Below, one piece after another: positions 11,161 to 22,440 of a stretch of DNA of 64,000 nucleotides (positions within the stretch are counted from its first letter, which is position 1; each line of letters begins with the position of its first letter). The stretch lies in assembly GCA_950295325.1 (NCBI GenBank), contig OX485804.1:10478001-10542000 (forward strand), read 5' to 3'. Below the pieces are notes generated by a model. That model saw only the letters and a program-made list of their open reading frames with translations, was not told where the DNA came from and did no database searches. The stretch is from Polytrichum commune. Taxonomy: Eukaryota > Streptophyta > Polytrichopsida > Polytrichales > Polytrichaceae. A program made the position numbers and the translations under genes.

Positions 11161-13560
11161 ATGGACCTCTTTTTACACACATGTCATTTTGGTGTCCGTA
11201 GTTGGAGATACACGTAACCATACAACACTCACATGTAGGGATTTGCATTCCTCTTCTCATATGAGGAGTCACAACTTACTGCTGCACAGATATAGAGTCA
11301 TCCCCTATTACAATTTTAGAATTCACACTTAATAAAATTTTATTTAATTTTTATCATGAGACAGAAGGCCGATAGGCTAGCGCCAAAGTATAGGAGGTGT
11401 GATACATAATTTTGGTCAAGACGTATGATTTTTTGAATTTTGATGAAATATGTGCTCCAAATGAAAGTTAGAATGCCGAATGAATAGTACAATAGGAAAT
11501 TAGTGACTAATTAGTAGAAGTGAGTAAGAAGTGAATTCTTTTCACTCACTTAAAGTAAATATTAGGATGGGAGAGTCGAATGGGCAGGGCCATTGACATG
11601 TGATCAAAAGGAAGAGACTCAAAGGATCGAGATACGGGCAAACACTTTGGCGAGAGAGGCTTGTCTAGTTGATCAGGACCATAGGCAAGGGAAGTGGGGG
11701 TGTCCATATTCTCGTTTTTTTTTTTTTTTTTTACCTCTCGGGAAGAGAGTAGATTCTTGGCCTTCTTCAAGTAATGTTTTAAGTGTATAAAGAGAGACCA
11801 TTTTTCTGGGTGTGAAGCCCTTGTTTTGTAAACAAGATCCCATTATGATATAAAAGTGTGACGCACATTTCTACATCTCTCAGTGTGAGTCTTACGTTTT
11901 TGGATTGCAAGGTTCTTAGTGAGGACCGTCCTTTCAATACTACTCGGAGGATATTGTGTGGGTGATATTTAATGGCTTAATCACAAAAGATATTATGCCA
12001 CATACCTTGCTCGTGAAGAGTAAGAGTCTCCTTATTTCTACTTGTGTCAATTTATTATGGAATGGTGTGAATCCCTGTAATTCCTACACATTACTAGAGA
12101 AAGAATTGAGGTTAAGCATACTCCTTATTCCAAGATGGTATGTATGAGGACCTGAAATAGGACGTTTTGTTCGGTGTAGCCTTTTTCTCATAATTTTACC
12201 TCAACATCTTGATGAGTTTATCTAACTTGTGAAAGGATTAAATATGTATTTGGCACTCAATCGATGTCAAGTTGTTGGAACAGCAACACATGCAACTTTG
12301 AGAGGAGGAGTGTAAACTGGACAACTTTAAAGTGCGATAAATTTTGGAATGAAGTAGAGTAGCATGGCTAATTACATTTTTATTCTCGACGTGATGTGAG
12401 CAAACTGTGTTAGTTGAGATATCATTCTGTCAATTCCCCAAGGATTGGGTAACTTTACCACCAGGGGAGATGTATGTGAAATGTCCTCTTTGAGAGAGGA
12501 ACACAACTCTCTCTCTTGGGTGAAGAATGCGGTGCGCACAGTGAAGTTGTAAGTTGAGACAATTCAATGAAAATTGAGAATCGGGCGTTGGAGTAAAGCT
12601 CGTGACCATATTTTGTAAGGTCCATTGTCTAAGTAACTATCTCAAGAGGTGACCATAATCTTCAATGCCAGAATCATAGTCTGCGGTGGTGGCGAAAGGT
12701 TGGGAAGACTGAGGAGCCTGGTTAGAGGAGGTGAATTGCGGGGAAGAAGGGAGGCGCCATTGTCCCATAACATTTGGTGGAAGGCCTTGGAGCCAGTATA
12801 GAGGGAGTAAGGGCGAGGTACATCTTTAAAAACTTGATGCTTATTTGTGATATTTGCTAAGACTATGACCCACTCTAGGAGACTTGACACTTGGAACTAG
12901 TTACTGAGACTATGGTTGATACTCACTAGACTATGGACTCGGGGATTTAGACTCAGTCGCTTAGTTATGGTTCGCTTAGTTCTCATCACTTGTAAGTAGA
13001 TTTTTGCAAATTATAACAACTAATTTTTAAAGTATTAAATGAAATATTGATTTGTTAATTTAGAGGGAATGAAAAGAGATTAAACATAAAGTTATCACCT
13101 CAGATTAATTAATACAAAGGTCTGAGGAGTATAATGGGGTGATATTGGGTGTGGGTGCTAACTTGTGGTATGGCCTATAGTCACTAGATACCTAAGGAAG
13201 AGACTATGGATGAAAACAAGGTGCTTTGGCCTTAATTGTGTGAGACTATTGCCCACTCAAAAGGCTATGGTTGAGTTGTGACTCACTATATTGTAAAATC
13301 ATAATAAGGGGGATAATATTGTCAAGAGTGAGTTGTAAGGGAGGGACTGAGTAATTGCATGTATTGCATTGAGCGACCTTAAATGCCTAAACGCCAATCT
13401 AAGAGGACTCAAAACTCACCCAAGAAGATGTTTACCCTGGGTTTGTCATACTAATTTCCTTTCATAACTCGTGTACTCTATCAATCAACCTATTAGTGAC
13501 CCCTAGATGTAAAAGTCTAACACTCATTTGGTCTTCCCTGTGTGGTTTTCTTAATTGGAA
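11161..13560. other. intergenic, no gene or element recognised
   Basis: Only short, unconvincing open frames on both strands. A T18 homopolymer lies near 11715-11732. No repeat family from the rest of the window could be assigned with confidence. Confidence 0.35.
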
Positions 13561-13574
13561 CCCAAACCAAAAAA

Positions 13575-13696
13575 CTATCTACAGGAGGTAGTTGACCAAC
13601 TGGCAAGTTTTTATGTCAAGTAGAGAGGAGATTTCATAGCCGGGAATCGAACCGCCACCCTCTTCCTTGAGATTTGGGTATCTCTCCACCATCATC
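13575..13696 (-). mobile_element. tRNA-derived SINE, minus strand
   Basis: On the minus strand this reads ATGGTGGAGAGATACCC (A-box-like), then 30 bp later GGCGGTTCGATTCCCGG, a near-perfect RNA polymerase III B box, followed by ATGAAATCTCCTCTCTACTT. The same order occurs at 20125-20230 on the plus strand, including CTCTCTACTTGAC and an A-rich tract after it. Two copies with tRNA-like promoter boxes support a SINE. Confidence 0.62.
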
Positions 13697-13699
13697 CAA

Positions 13700-14130
13700 T
13701 AGTTTAGGGCTTTGGGGGGGGGGGGTAGTCATTGGTTGGAGTAGCAATATACATGTGAACAAAGGATATGGTATTTTAAAAACATGGGGACAAAAAATTA
13801 TAAATGGACTTAAGAGTAATATAGGGTATCAAAAATGGCACTGGGCATCTTTAAAGTAGTGTAGGGTATGGAATAATAGGTAATTTGGAATTATAAGTAA
13901 TGCAAGCCATTTTTCTATTAACCCAAAGTAGAAAATTACATAATGATAGCATGTGAAATTTTTTTTTTTTTGAAAGTAATACCCCCCTATAAAATAGTGG
14001 TTGTTCGCACCTATATCCTTAACTTTTTAACACACTGACCCCCTTGAGGCTTAGGGTCATCTCGGACTAGTGCTTCACACTTAATAATTGATGCATGAAC
14101 AATTTGGAAACTTCAACAACCCTGGAAGCG
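13700..14130. other. possible decayed hAT-like element
   Basis: A G12 run (13714-13725) followed by GTAGTCATTGG, many phrases such as GTGTAGGGTAT, and a CCCCCCT stretch near 13982 recall hAT family A. No matching ends or target duplication were found. Confidence 0.25.
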
Positions 14131-14134
14131 CAAG

Positions 14135-14493
14135 TACACTAAAATAGTCCTCTTAGTGTGGGTGAAAAATTAGCATGGAAATAATTAGCATGGGCCACAC
14201 TTATTTTCTAGCCAAGTGGAATTGACGTGGGTCCAAGACCCTAGGTCTTCCCACAAGTCTTCATGAAGACTTCCGACCAACACATTGAATATTAGTTATA
14301 GAACAAAAGTAGCACAAAATAATCACCCACACTAATTTTCTAGAAAAACAATTATTGCAACCCATGCTAATTTTCAACTAGAAATTTAGTGTGAGTTGAT
14401 AATTATTGTGGCCCCACATTAATTCTTATTATGAAGATTAGCATGGTCACTAGAAATTACTGCAACCCACAAGCAATAGGACTTGTTGCTTAC
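14135..14493 (+). mobile_element. MITE family R14
   Basis: It matches 63025-63357 in reverse across its length (shared CAACACATTGAATATTAGTT and TTAGTGTGGGTTGA-like runs). Ends are weak inverted repeats (ACTAAAATAGTCCTC against a right end read on the minus strand as GCAACAAGTCCTATTG). Borders approximate. Confidence 0.5.
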
Positions 14494-14570
14494 CACAATA
14501 AGCTCTTGAGTTGATTTAAATGAGATGAAATTCTTGTATTTTATGTGCAACACATCCATGACAAAGGGAA

Positions 14571-15187
14571 TTATTGCATATGAGCATACGTACCTCTCAT
14601 TCATCCAATGTAGAAACTTGACCCCCTATTGGTTTGTGGTATATTTATTTCGATTGACTTCAACTAGACTTACGGGGAGGTCACTCCATTGTCAAGTTGA
14701 ACACCACGTGTGAACAAAGTTTGCTACCCCTATATTACATGCCATAGATAATTTAAAAAGTTATGATCTTTTTTCTAAATATACATAATCATTGATAGTA
14801 TCTTCTTTTTGAAGTATTTAGTCATTTTCATTTTTTTAGTAATTATTTTAGTTCAACTCTACGTCAATCTAGTTTGAAAAAGGTATGTTTTATTTTTTTT
14901 AAGTGAAAAAGAAATCATCAAATTTAGTTACCATTTTTTACTATGTAAAGTGTACCGTGTATATCTACTCATGAAAAAAAACTGATTAATGTAAAGAGTA
15001 GGATTTTTTACATGTAAAGTGTTCGCACGTGGTTGTTCAACTTTACAATGGAGTGACCTCCCCGTGACTAGACTAACCTAGGGTCTTTGAAACTACATCT
15101 GATTTCAAATCAATTGATAATCTAAATTTCACATTATTTCAAGTTGTATACGTTGGATGAATGAGAGGTACGTACACTATGTGATAA
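14571..15187. mobile_element. MITE family E, interrupted by a hAT-C element
   Basis: The left end TACCTCTCATTCATCCAA and the right end TTGGATGAATGAGAGGTA are a perfect inverted pair. Without the 396-bp insert and one target duplication the host MITE is about 210 bp, the size of the uninterrupted copy at 32870-33071. Confidence 0.75.
14671..15066. mobile_element. hAT-like MITE, family C
   Basis: 396 bp flanked by the exact 8-bp duplication ACTAGACT (14663-14670 and 15067-15074). Terminal inverted repeats of about 45 bp begin T/CACGGGGAGGTCACTCCA. Eight-base duplications and a short C/TA-starting end fit hAT. The internal sequence is AT-rich with no transposase. It was inserted into a family E MITE. 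Confidence 0.82.
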
Positions 15188-15289
15188 CTCCTCCTCTCTT
15201 CTTTTGAACATGCATGGCAATTTGGTGATAGAGACTCAAAATCACTACAACTAAAATCATATTCCAAGTGATGGTGGATTATATTTTGG

Positions 15290-15720
15290 TAAGGTTGAGC
15301 CATCTATAACCGACAAAATAAGAGAGTTTGCATGTATTTTAGAGGAGTTTTAGCAAGGAATGGTTTTTCTTGCAAAGAGAATCAAATTCTAAGAAAAATT
15401 GCAATTCTTATTTCATGAATATGGAAATTGTTATAAATTTTGAAGTAGTAAAAGTAGGGTAACACATGGTAGATATATAGGTTAACCCATAACCGCTCTT
15501 CTAAATTCTAATCCCTGGCTACAATAATTATCGAAACTCTTACGAGGGTATTCAATCACAAGTTGCCACCACATAAACTTTAGCTTCATTTGCCTGAGAA
15601 ATAAAGATCTCATCCATGCCGGCATTACATGACCCTAGTGAGCAATTAAATGAACATGGTCACTTATGGATGCCTTGACCTCATCTTGGGTATAAAAACT
15701 AGATGGGCCACTATCCTAGG
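15290..15720 (+). repeat. dispersed repeat R15
   Basis: Homologous to 19125-19470: both run through CATCTATAAC, AAAATAA-GAGAGTTTGCAT, ATATGGAAATT, TGGCTACAA and CACATAAAC-type landmarks. The class is unknown. The 19-kb copy was the target of a family A hAT insertion. Confidence 0.5.
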
Positions 15721-16530
15721 GGAAACAATTCATTTTTTCATTGCCACGGGACCTTGATCTTGACCATGAAGTAGTTGCCTACTGGCCATAAGGTAGATGG
15801 GTCTTAATTAAGTGGCTCATTTTCTTAATTGGACCTCCTAGATTTGATTGGCATGTGATTATGTGAGGATCAAAGAACTTGCGAACATCGTAAAGACACA
15901 TGCTCATAAGAGATTGGACTATGTCTTCAAATATTAATAATTGCTTTACACTCAATAGTAAACACAATTGGGAGGACCTTTGTATCCAATTAAGGAATCA
16001 ACAAGCATGCAATTCTAATAACCATAACCAAGTTAGGGGAGGTCTGATCTTCAATCTACTTTTGCATATGTTTGTTTTATGGTTATATTCTTGGGGCCCA
16101 CATGAACAAACAAACATTGTCTAATAATGCTATGTTGCTGAGAAGATCGCACGTCACATTTCAATTAGAGGTCCCAAATAGAGTTCACAAGACTCATTTA
16201 CGGGATCACGTGATCTTAACATTGGTTCTTTTCAACTAGGTGATTTTATGACCTTCTTAAATAACATTATTCCGATCCATATTCATTGATTATTAAACCA
16301 CAGATCGTGAAAGAGAACTACATTCTTTATGGTATTTAGTGTCATTAACTGTTTGGAATTACATAATAAATTGACTTCTTACACTAGAATTCAAATATTT
16401 AGTAGCAAAGATCGAATAGGTTGTTCAAACATTATAGAACATAAATGAATTTACTTGGTAAAATATTACATTCTCAAGAAATAGTTATAGCATTGGGGTA
16501 GCATTGCGTAACCCCGAATAGTAACTAACA
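15721..16530. other. intergenic, no gene seen
   Basis: Short open frames only. The text shares phrases with 39655-39860 (GGTGACGATCAAAGAAC, GATTGGACTA-TCTTCAA), so this is another degenerate dispersed repeat. Confidence 0.3.
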
Positions 16531-16539
16531 TTAGATATC

Positions 16540-16700
16540 ATAAATGGTGTAGTGGTAAGACCCCACAATTTCCATAGTAACTCTAGGTTCGTTTCACTCC
16601 ACGTGGGACTCTTCATACCACATGTGACTTGATGTGAGTGTCAAAAGAGCCATTATTCGCGGCATTAGTGTACATAGTACACCTAAGGGGGAGGTATTGT
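16540..16700 (+). mobile_element. possible tRNA-derived SINE
   Basis: TGGTGTAGTGGTAAGA resembles an RNA polymerase III A box and GGTTCGTTTC a B box about 35 bp downstream. It is different from the SINE at 20125. A single copy, so tentative. Confidence 0.3.
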
Positions 16701-16849
16701 TTTCATTTAGTTTGTACATGCAAAAAGGCTATCAAGAATTTTGAAGTAAAGTAGATGTTCGAGAGGGTGCCTTGAAGTATAGAGAAGAAAAAAACTGGCA
16801 ATCAAATGAAATTTATTTTAAAGTCCAAGAAGCCAAAAAGGCTAATGGG

Positions 16850-17110
16850 ACTGAAAGTGCATCATGATGGTTTCAAACCAGCTAATCTCTAGAGTGGCGG
16901 GGTGCAATGTCCTCCGTGAGATAGAGGCTAATGCCAACTTGGTGGTCCAATCGAAAGAAAGACTTGAGGCCCCCCATACTACATTCTCAAATAGTGATGG
17001 AAACTGATCTCTAAAGGGCTTACATGGGGGACATTCCAACATGAAATGTGCCTCTTCTTCAATTGCATTATAGGAGCAAAAGTGACACAGTCTAGTGTCA
17101 AAAGTGCAAG
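16850..17110 (-). pseudogene. LINE reverse-transcriptase C-terminal remnant
   Basis: The minus strand reads LCHFCSYNAIEEEAHFMLEC followed by PPCKPFRDQFPSLFE. This is the C-x2-C...H-x4-C zinc-binding segment at the C-terminus of LINE ORF2 proteins (pattern CxxC-x(7-9)-E-x2-HF-L-CP). A stop interrupts the same frame just upstream, and no reverse-transcriptase core or endonuclease was seen nearby. It is a short decayed scrap. A domesticated zinc-binding segment is possible but unsupported. Confidence 0.45.
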
Positions 17111-18293
17111 AGATGTGGTAGAGTCATCCAGCTTACGTTTCCATTATTAGTTGCATCTTATGGATGAATATTTGTTCAGAAGTGTTCATCGACAAATAGC
17201 TTTCTCGTTGTAAAGTGAAAGTGGATTGCTTATGTCATAAAAGGCCTATTTATTTCACCAAGAGTGTACCCACCATGGTTTCATTGTTTAATGACAAGGC
17301 ATGTAGATCCTTATCATTCTCCTCAAATGGACACCTTTATTCGAGTGGTGTCTGGCAAAAGGCCTGTAGCCAAAAACGGACATTGAAATGACACGTGTCA
17401 TAATGAGATTGGATTGTGTGCTCACAATAGGCTCCACATTTAGACACCATTCTAAGCTCAACACTCTCGCATAAATGAAAAAATCTACTAATAACAATTC
17501 AAAATAAAAAGAAAAAAGAAAAGAAAAATCATCATCTTCACTTTGAACTCTTATAATATCTATATTTGAACTCCGATTCTAAAACTTGCAATGATCATCT
17601 TCGCGACTCACACGATTGGTAACTAGATGAGACAATTTGGGATCGAATTCGACCGCCGAAATTGTATGTGGAGTTGGAAATATCCACATCACCTTTTCTT
17701 CCCAATCACAACAGATCCGGAACATCTATCGATCGAGCTCTCACTTACACACCCTATGATTTCTTCATAGCCGGCATGAAGCTGGAACGTATTTTAATCT
17801 CAAGGTGACACACACACACACACACACACAATCATCCGGAGAGGAGAGAATGATGAATTCCCAGTTCCCGGGTTTGTCTTTCTAGCTTTCCACCTGAACT
17901 TTCGACGAGAGAGAACCAACAAGAGAGAAGGAGGAGGAGGAGAAGAAGAAGAAGCGAATTAAAAATTGCAAATGTAACTCAAGCAGCGTGGCTTTTCCTT
18001 TGTACGGCTGCATGAGCGCATTAACTTTGGGCTGCGACAAAATTGCCAATCTTTAAGCATCATCTTTTTGTACCCATGTTTACTCATCATTCGCAACCTT
18101 TTAAGTTATGAAGTGGTCATGCCGTTGTGACCCAATCTGGGGTCGGAACGTACTTCAAGTGGTAGTAGATTCACATGCGAATCGATTTTACATGTAGGCC
18201 CTCCATAGCCAACTTTGAAAGGTGCGAAGACGTGGTCACAGCCATGGCCGGCCTTCATCGTAGCCGCACCCAAAAGCTACGTCGTATGAGGTC
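17111..18293. other. intergenic with R42-type repeat and AC microsatellite
   Basis: 17320-17600 carries phrases of the dispersed family (CATAATGAGATTGGATTGTG, CACCATTCTA). An (AC)n run lies at 17808-17830 and GAG/AAG-rich DNA at 17930-17955. No gene recognised. Confidence 0.4.
17808..17830. repeat. AC microsatellite
   Basis: Uninterrupted (AC)n. Confidence 0.9.
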
Positions 18294-19116
18294 CTCAGGG
18301 GGGGGGGCACTCCCTTGTATATTTTGCATACACCTACGATAATGACCTATTAAAATGGGGGCTATTTACCTATGAGAAAGGACTATAAGGGATGCTAATT
18401 TTTGAAATAATGGTAAATTGTATTGATTATTTGCACCCTATTGGTAATTATAAATTCTTGGATGGTTGATTTTATGGTACCCTATATTACTTATATGTCC
18501 AGGTTTCCGGTGGTGATTGCTTGATTGTTTTCGATTGTTTGGAAGCCGAATCCTCCGATTGTTCCAGGGCCTCGGAGAAGCAGAGTGCCACTCTTGCACC
18601 AAGTTGAGGTCTGCCAACTAGGGTTGACGGAGGCGGGGGCGAGAGAGGGCGGGAGCAGAGTCCGGGGAGTTCTGTAGAGGAAACGGCTAATTGCCGAGCT
18701 TTCTGGAGGTAGCTCGGATTTTTCAATTTTTACCCGAGAGTGGGCCTAGAGAGTGCAAAATTTATCGGTTGATAGCCCCCATTTCCTAATGTATTTAGGC
18801 AATTAGCCGGCATTTTTTTTTCATTTATGCAATTTCCGAAAGGTCTAAAGTGGGGCCGGTTTTATATTTTGGTGGCAAAGTATTTAATTTTTGAAACTAT
18901 CGCTTTTCCTCCATGCTATTTTATATGTATCACTTAGGTAATTTAATCATGTTTTGTCAAATGCTATATTACATATAATCATGTTTCACAATCCCAGAGC
19001 ACCCTATACTACATCTAATAATTTTACAAATTTTACGCCAAATTTTTATACAAGACCCTATATTTTATCGCACGTAGTTCCTACGTTTTTCGCTAGTGCC
19101 CCCCCCCCCCCCCGAG
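18294..19116. mobile_element. hAT-like element, family A, short copy
   Basis: 823 bp between exact 8-bp duplications ATGAGGTC (18286-18293 and 19117-19124). Ends are inverted: CTCAGGGGGGGGGGCACT on the left and AGTG-C(n)-GAG on the right. No transposase frame. The right flank continues as repeat R15, so the element landed in an older repeat. The family has a long G-run inside its terminal repeat. Confidence 0.8.
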
Positions 19117-19124
19117 ATGAGGTC

Positions 19125-19470
19125 GAGGCATCTATAACTCACAAAATAAAGAGAGTTTGCATCACTAGTGGAAATCCTATTTTTGAATTGCGAAGAGAAA
19201 CACATTCTAAGGAGATTTTAAAAAAAAAAATTGTTCCATGAATATGGAAATTATCATGAATTTCAAAGAAGCGGAGTTAGGATAAGACATGGTTGATCTA
19301 TTGGGTAACGTATAATCTATAATTGTTCATTTAAATTTCTAATTCTTGGCTACAACAATTGTCGAAATTTTATGAGGGTAATCCATCGCAAGCTGCCATG
19401 ACATAAACCTTAACTACGTTCGTCTAAAAATGTAGATCTCATCTATGTTGGCATTACGTGACCCTAGTGA
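19125..19470 (+). repeat. dispersed repeat R15, second copy
   Basis: Continues from the hAT-A target duplication and matches 15295-15620. Diverged. Confidence 0.5.
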
Positions 19471-19479
19471 GCAGCAGTT

Positions 19480-20120
19480 ACATGGATCTGGTGCCTCGAC
19501 CATATGCTTGATTTGGAGTTAAGAATGGGCACTAAAAAGACATGTGTTATGATGAGATTGGATTGCGTGCTAAGAAATTTAGGCATCGTTAACTATGTTC
19601 GCCTAGAAACGTACATCTCGTCCATGTTGGCAATACATGACCCTATTGAGCACCAATTACATGAACATGGTGCCTCGACCCTATGCTTGACTTGGAATTA
19701 AAAATATACACTAGAAAGACATGTGTTATGATGAGATTGGATTGCATACTAAGAAATTTAGGCATCATTTCAGACCCATTCCAAGTCTATTCCAAGTTTG
19801 AAAATCCATATCATACTTGAGGAAGGTGGGGATGGTGTCGAGTCTACATGGCCCCTTATGGGTTGAGCTAGTGAACATGATTGGGAGGGTTTATGTGGTT
19901 GTTTGAAGAGAATGAATTTCCACTTTGATCGTTATTATAGTTTTTCATCTTAATTCACAATAGGGTCACATATCTTACAACATGTTTCTTGCCACACGTT
20001 CAACTGGTGTACCGTATCAGTCTAGAAACATACACCATAGTCGTTGTTACAATGAAATTGGACGATGTGTTCATAGTAAGCACATCATTATAAGTTGGTC
20101 CAAGATGACCCTAAACTACT
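19480..20120. repeat. degenerate dispersed repeat with a local duplication
   Basis: A unit containing CTTGACTTGGAATTAA, GACATGTGTTATGATGAGAT and ACTAAGAAATTTAGGCATC occurs twice, at about 19505-19590 and 19685-19770. It belongs to the dispersed family common across the window. Confidence 0.45.
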
Positions 20121-20124
20121 GGGT

Positions 20125-20230
20125 GATAGTGGAGAGGTACCCATTTCTGAATGGAGTGGTTGGCAGTTCAATTCCCGTTGTGAAATCTTCTCTCTACTTG
20201 ACGGAAAAAAAACTAGCTAGGTAGGTAGGA
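20125..20230 (+). mobile_element. tRNA-derived SINE, plus strand
   Basis: GATAGTGGAGAGGTACCC (A-box region) and GGCAGTTCAATTCCCG (B box) are followed by GAAATCTTCTCTCTACTTGA and an A7 tract. It is the same family as 13575-13696. Confidence 0.6.
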
Positions 20231-21300
20231 AGCCAAGAGCTTACCCACCGCAAGGTAGCTAGTAAACCCCACCTTGTGCCAAGAGAATTCCTGAGCAGGG
20301 TTGGACCAATGGACTGAAACTCACATCGGATTTTTCGTCATTGATTGCTTATTTATCATTACAAAATGAGAGGAGCCATATGATTGTTCAAAAAATCCTT
20401 TAGTTGGACCGCTTATAAATTATGCATTTCACCTCCGATTTCGACAATTGAAGCGCCAATCTTTGTGACTCACAACCACTAACATCTAGATGAGACAATT
20501 TGACGTCTCACCCAACGCCCAAAAGTATATGTAGAGTCGGAAGTGTCCATTATAGGTCGGCATACTTTACACAAGTGACTTGTTGTTCCCGGATCACATG
20601 ATGAATGTATGCAGTTGATAATACGTTTTAGTATTGAAAACAAATTGTGTAAAGCCTAGAATAAGGTGCTTGTGGGCCAATTGAAGAGCCCGTATCTTCA
20701 ACGAACGCTCTTACTTTAAAATCCAACATGGCTTGAGTGGATAATGGTGATGCGGGAGTGGTACGGTGGGTAATATTCAAGACTAGTTCAAAGGAAAGAG
20801 AAAGGAAAAAGGGAAAAGTGAAAGTGAAACATCGATGTTCAAGCGTCGACATGAATGTGAGCCCCATTTCCGTTATGTTGACCAAGCCAACTTCAAAAGA
20901 CGAAGAAGAAGTACTACTACTACTACAACACCTTGTAGAACTTGTGAAGGTCGATTTTTGTAAAACTTTAGCACAATCATTGAAATATTCGGCATCGCTT
21001 TCTTTTGCGAGCTTTTTGGCTCAAAAAATGGATAAGGTAGAAGGGGCTTGTAATGGACAGTATGAGTGCTCGAGACCCTTAACTCTTAAAAAAGGTCCAA
21101 GTGGCCAGTCTAATGGATTCAATATCTTAGGATCTCGCAATTTTTTAAGGGTTGATGTAGCACATTAAGGATTTACTTTTTACTTATAATTTGTCAAATT
21201 TGTCATGAGGATAATACAATTGAGTTCATATGAAATTTGGACATCATTTGGATTAAATTTTCCTTATGAAAGTTGAGGTTCACTATGATCTAAAGTGGTT
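20231..21300. other. intergenic, one 143-codon open frame of doubtful value
   Basis: 20737-21168 (+) is open for 143 codons, rich in K/E then unremarkable. It shows no domain, signal or repeat that I recognise, and it overlaps an opposite frame. I do not call it a gene. Confidence 0.25.
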
Positions 21301-21308
21301 ATATAGTG

Positions 21309-21327
21309 CCCCCCCCCCCCCCGAGAT
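21309..21327. mobile_element. orphan terminus of hAT family A
   Basis: ATAGTG followed by a long C run and GAGATAAC repeats the right end of 18294-19116. No partner end or duplication was found upstream, so the element is truncated or its other end has decayed. Confidence 0.5.
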
Positions 21328-21360
21328 AACAATGTGACTTTTTGTTTTTCTCAACTAATA

Positions 21361-21503
21361 AGGGCCACTTCACACATGAGCCAAGATCCGTGACCATGAA
21401 ATTGTGAGTTTCCAAAAGAAAGTGTCCAAATGTTGTCCCAAGACACCTCCAAAATCATGTAGTGTGGTCACGGATCCTCAGGTGTAGTGTGAAGTCACAT
21501 GTG
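21361..21503. mobile_element. MITE, GGGCCACTTCACAC family
   Basis: The left end GGGCCACTTCACACATGAG ... AGATCCGTGACCA mirrors the right end TGGTCACGGATCCTCA ... GTGTGAAGTCAC, giving terminal inverted repeats of about 34 bp around roughly 75 bp. Confidence 0.6.
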
Positions 21504-21749
21504 ACCAGGCCCTGAGCCAAATGCTATTTCAATTAATTTCTAGTCATGCGCGTCCTCACACATGATAAAATAGAATAAACCAACGGTTGTGAGCGTTCAG
21601 AGTGCCATGGTGTCCTGGTTTTGTATAAGGCCTACCTCCAAGAGGTGGTTTTAACACATAGTCCAAGTGACCATGAAACATGATCCATTCAATGCCATGT
21701 AGGAAGCCATGTAGACTTTTACATCCATCTTGCAATCACTTATATACTC

Positions 21750-21868
21750 CGTTGGTCCCTCAAGCATAGTGTGAAGCGAACTTGGACCGGCTCCGCCTTT
21801 CCCACCAATGAGAATGCTTGAAGTGTACTGGTCACGGGCTCTCAGTCTCGTGTGTGAAGTGGCCCTAA
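21750..21868 (-). mobile_element. MITE, GGGCCACTTCACAC family, minus copy
   Basis: Ends with TCTCGTGTGTGAAGTGGCCC. Read on the minus strand it matches 22314-22435 for about 120 bp (GGCCCGTGACCA-T/GTACA, TCTCATTGGT, GTCCAAGTTC-CTTCACAC). Confidence 0.55.
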
Positions 21869-22313
21869 GATGTGTTCTCAATGCTTTACATAATGCCATC
21901 AACACTCATTTTAAAGCACACAACTCTTCACTTTGAACCCCCTCCCCCAATAAAGGTGGTGTCAACGGACCCTTGATGGAATTGGACACTATAAGGTGGC
22001 AGTGTCCAATTATGGTTGTGACCTAATTTTGGTTTCTTGTTTATGCCTTGAAGTGGACACCTAGCTGCAATTCGTTGCTTGCGAGACGCAAAATGGTTAA
22101 TACTTAACACTATGGGTCGCTTCACGAAGGGCCATGACCGTGTAATTGCGAGGGTCTTAGACTCTCATTCAAAGGTTGTATCAATTGTTTAATTAACATG
22201 ATCTGCCGGAAATTGCATCAGGTCTAACGCAAATGCCGGCATCTCACAAGCTATCTTTGTGAGCTAAAGTGTTTGTCCTTTCCCCCTTCCCCCATTAGAT
22301 TGTAGATCATAGG

Positions 22314-22440
22314 GCCACTTCACAAACGAGACTAAGGCCCGTGACCATTACATTCTAAGATCTCTCATTGGTCGAAAAGTTTGAGACCGTCCAAGTTCAC
22401 TTCACACCAAAAGGTGAAGACCTACGATGATAATCCCCTC
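22314..22440 (+). mobile_element. MITE, GGGCCACTTCACAC family, plus copy
   Basis: AGGGCCACTTCACAAACGAG and following text match 21750-21868 inverted. The two copies face each other across about 445 bp. Confidence 0.55.

Noticed and set aside
12642-12890. Minus-strand S/P/Q-rich stretch that might be a Ty1/copia Gag remnant
   Set aside because: Too short and low in complexity; no zinc knuckle, protease or reverse transcriptase nearby.
20737-21168. 143-codon open frame on the plus strand
   Set aside because: No domain, signal peptide or homologue recognised; basic start then featureless; likely chance.
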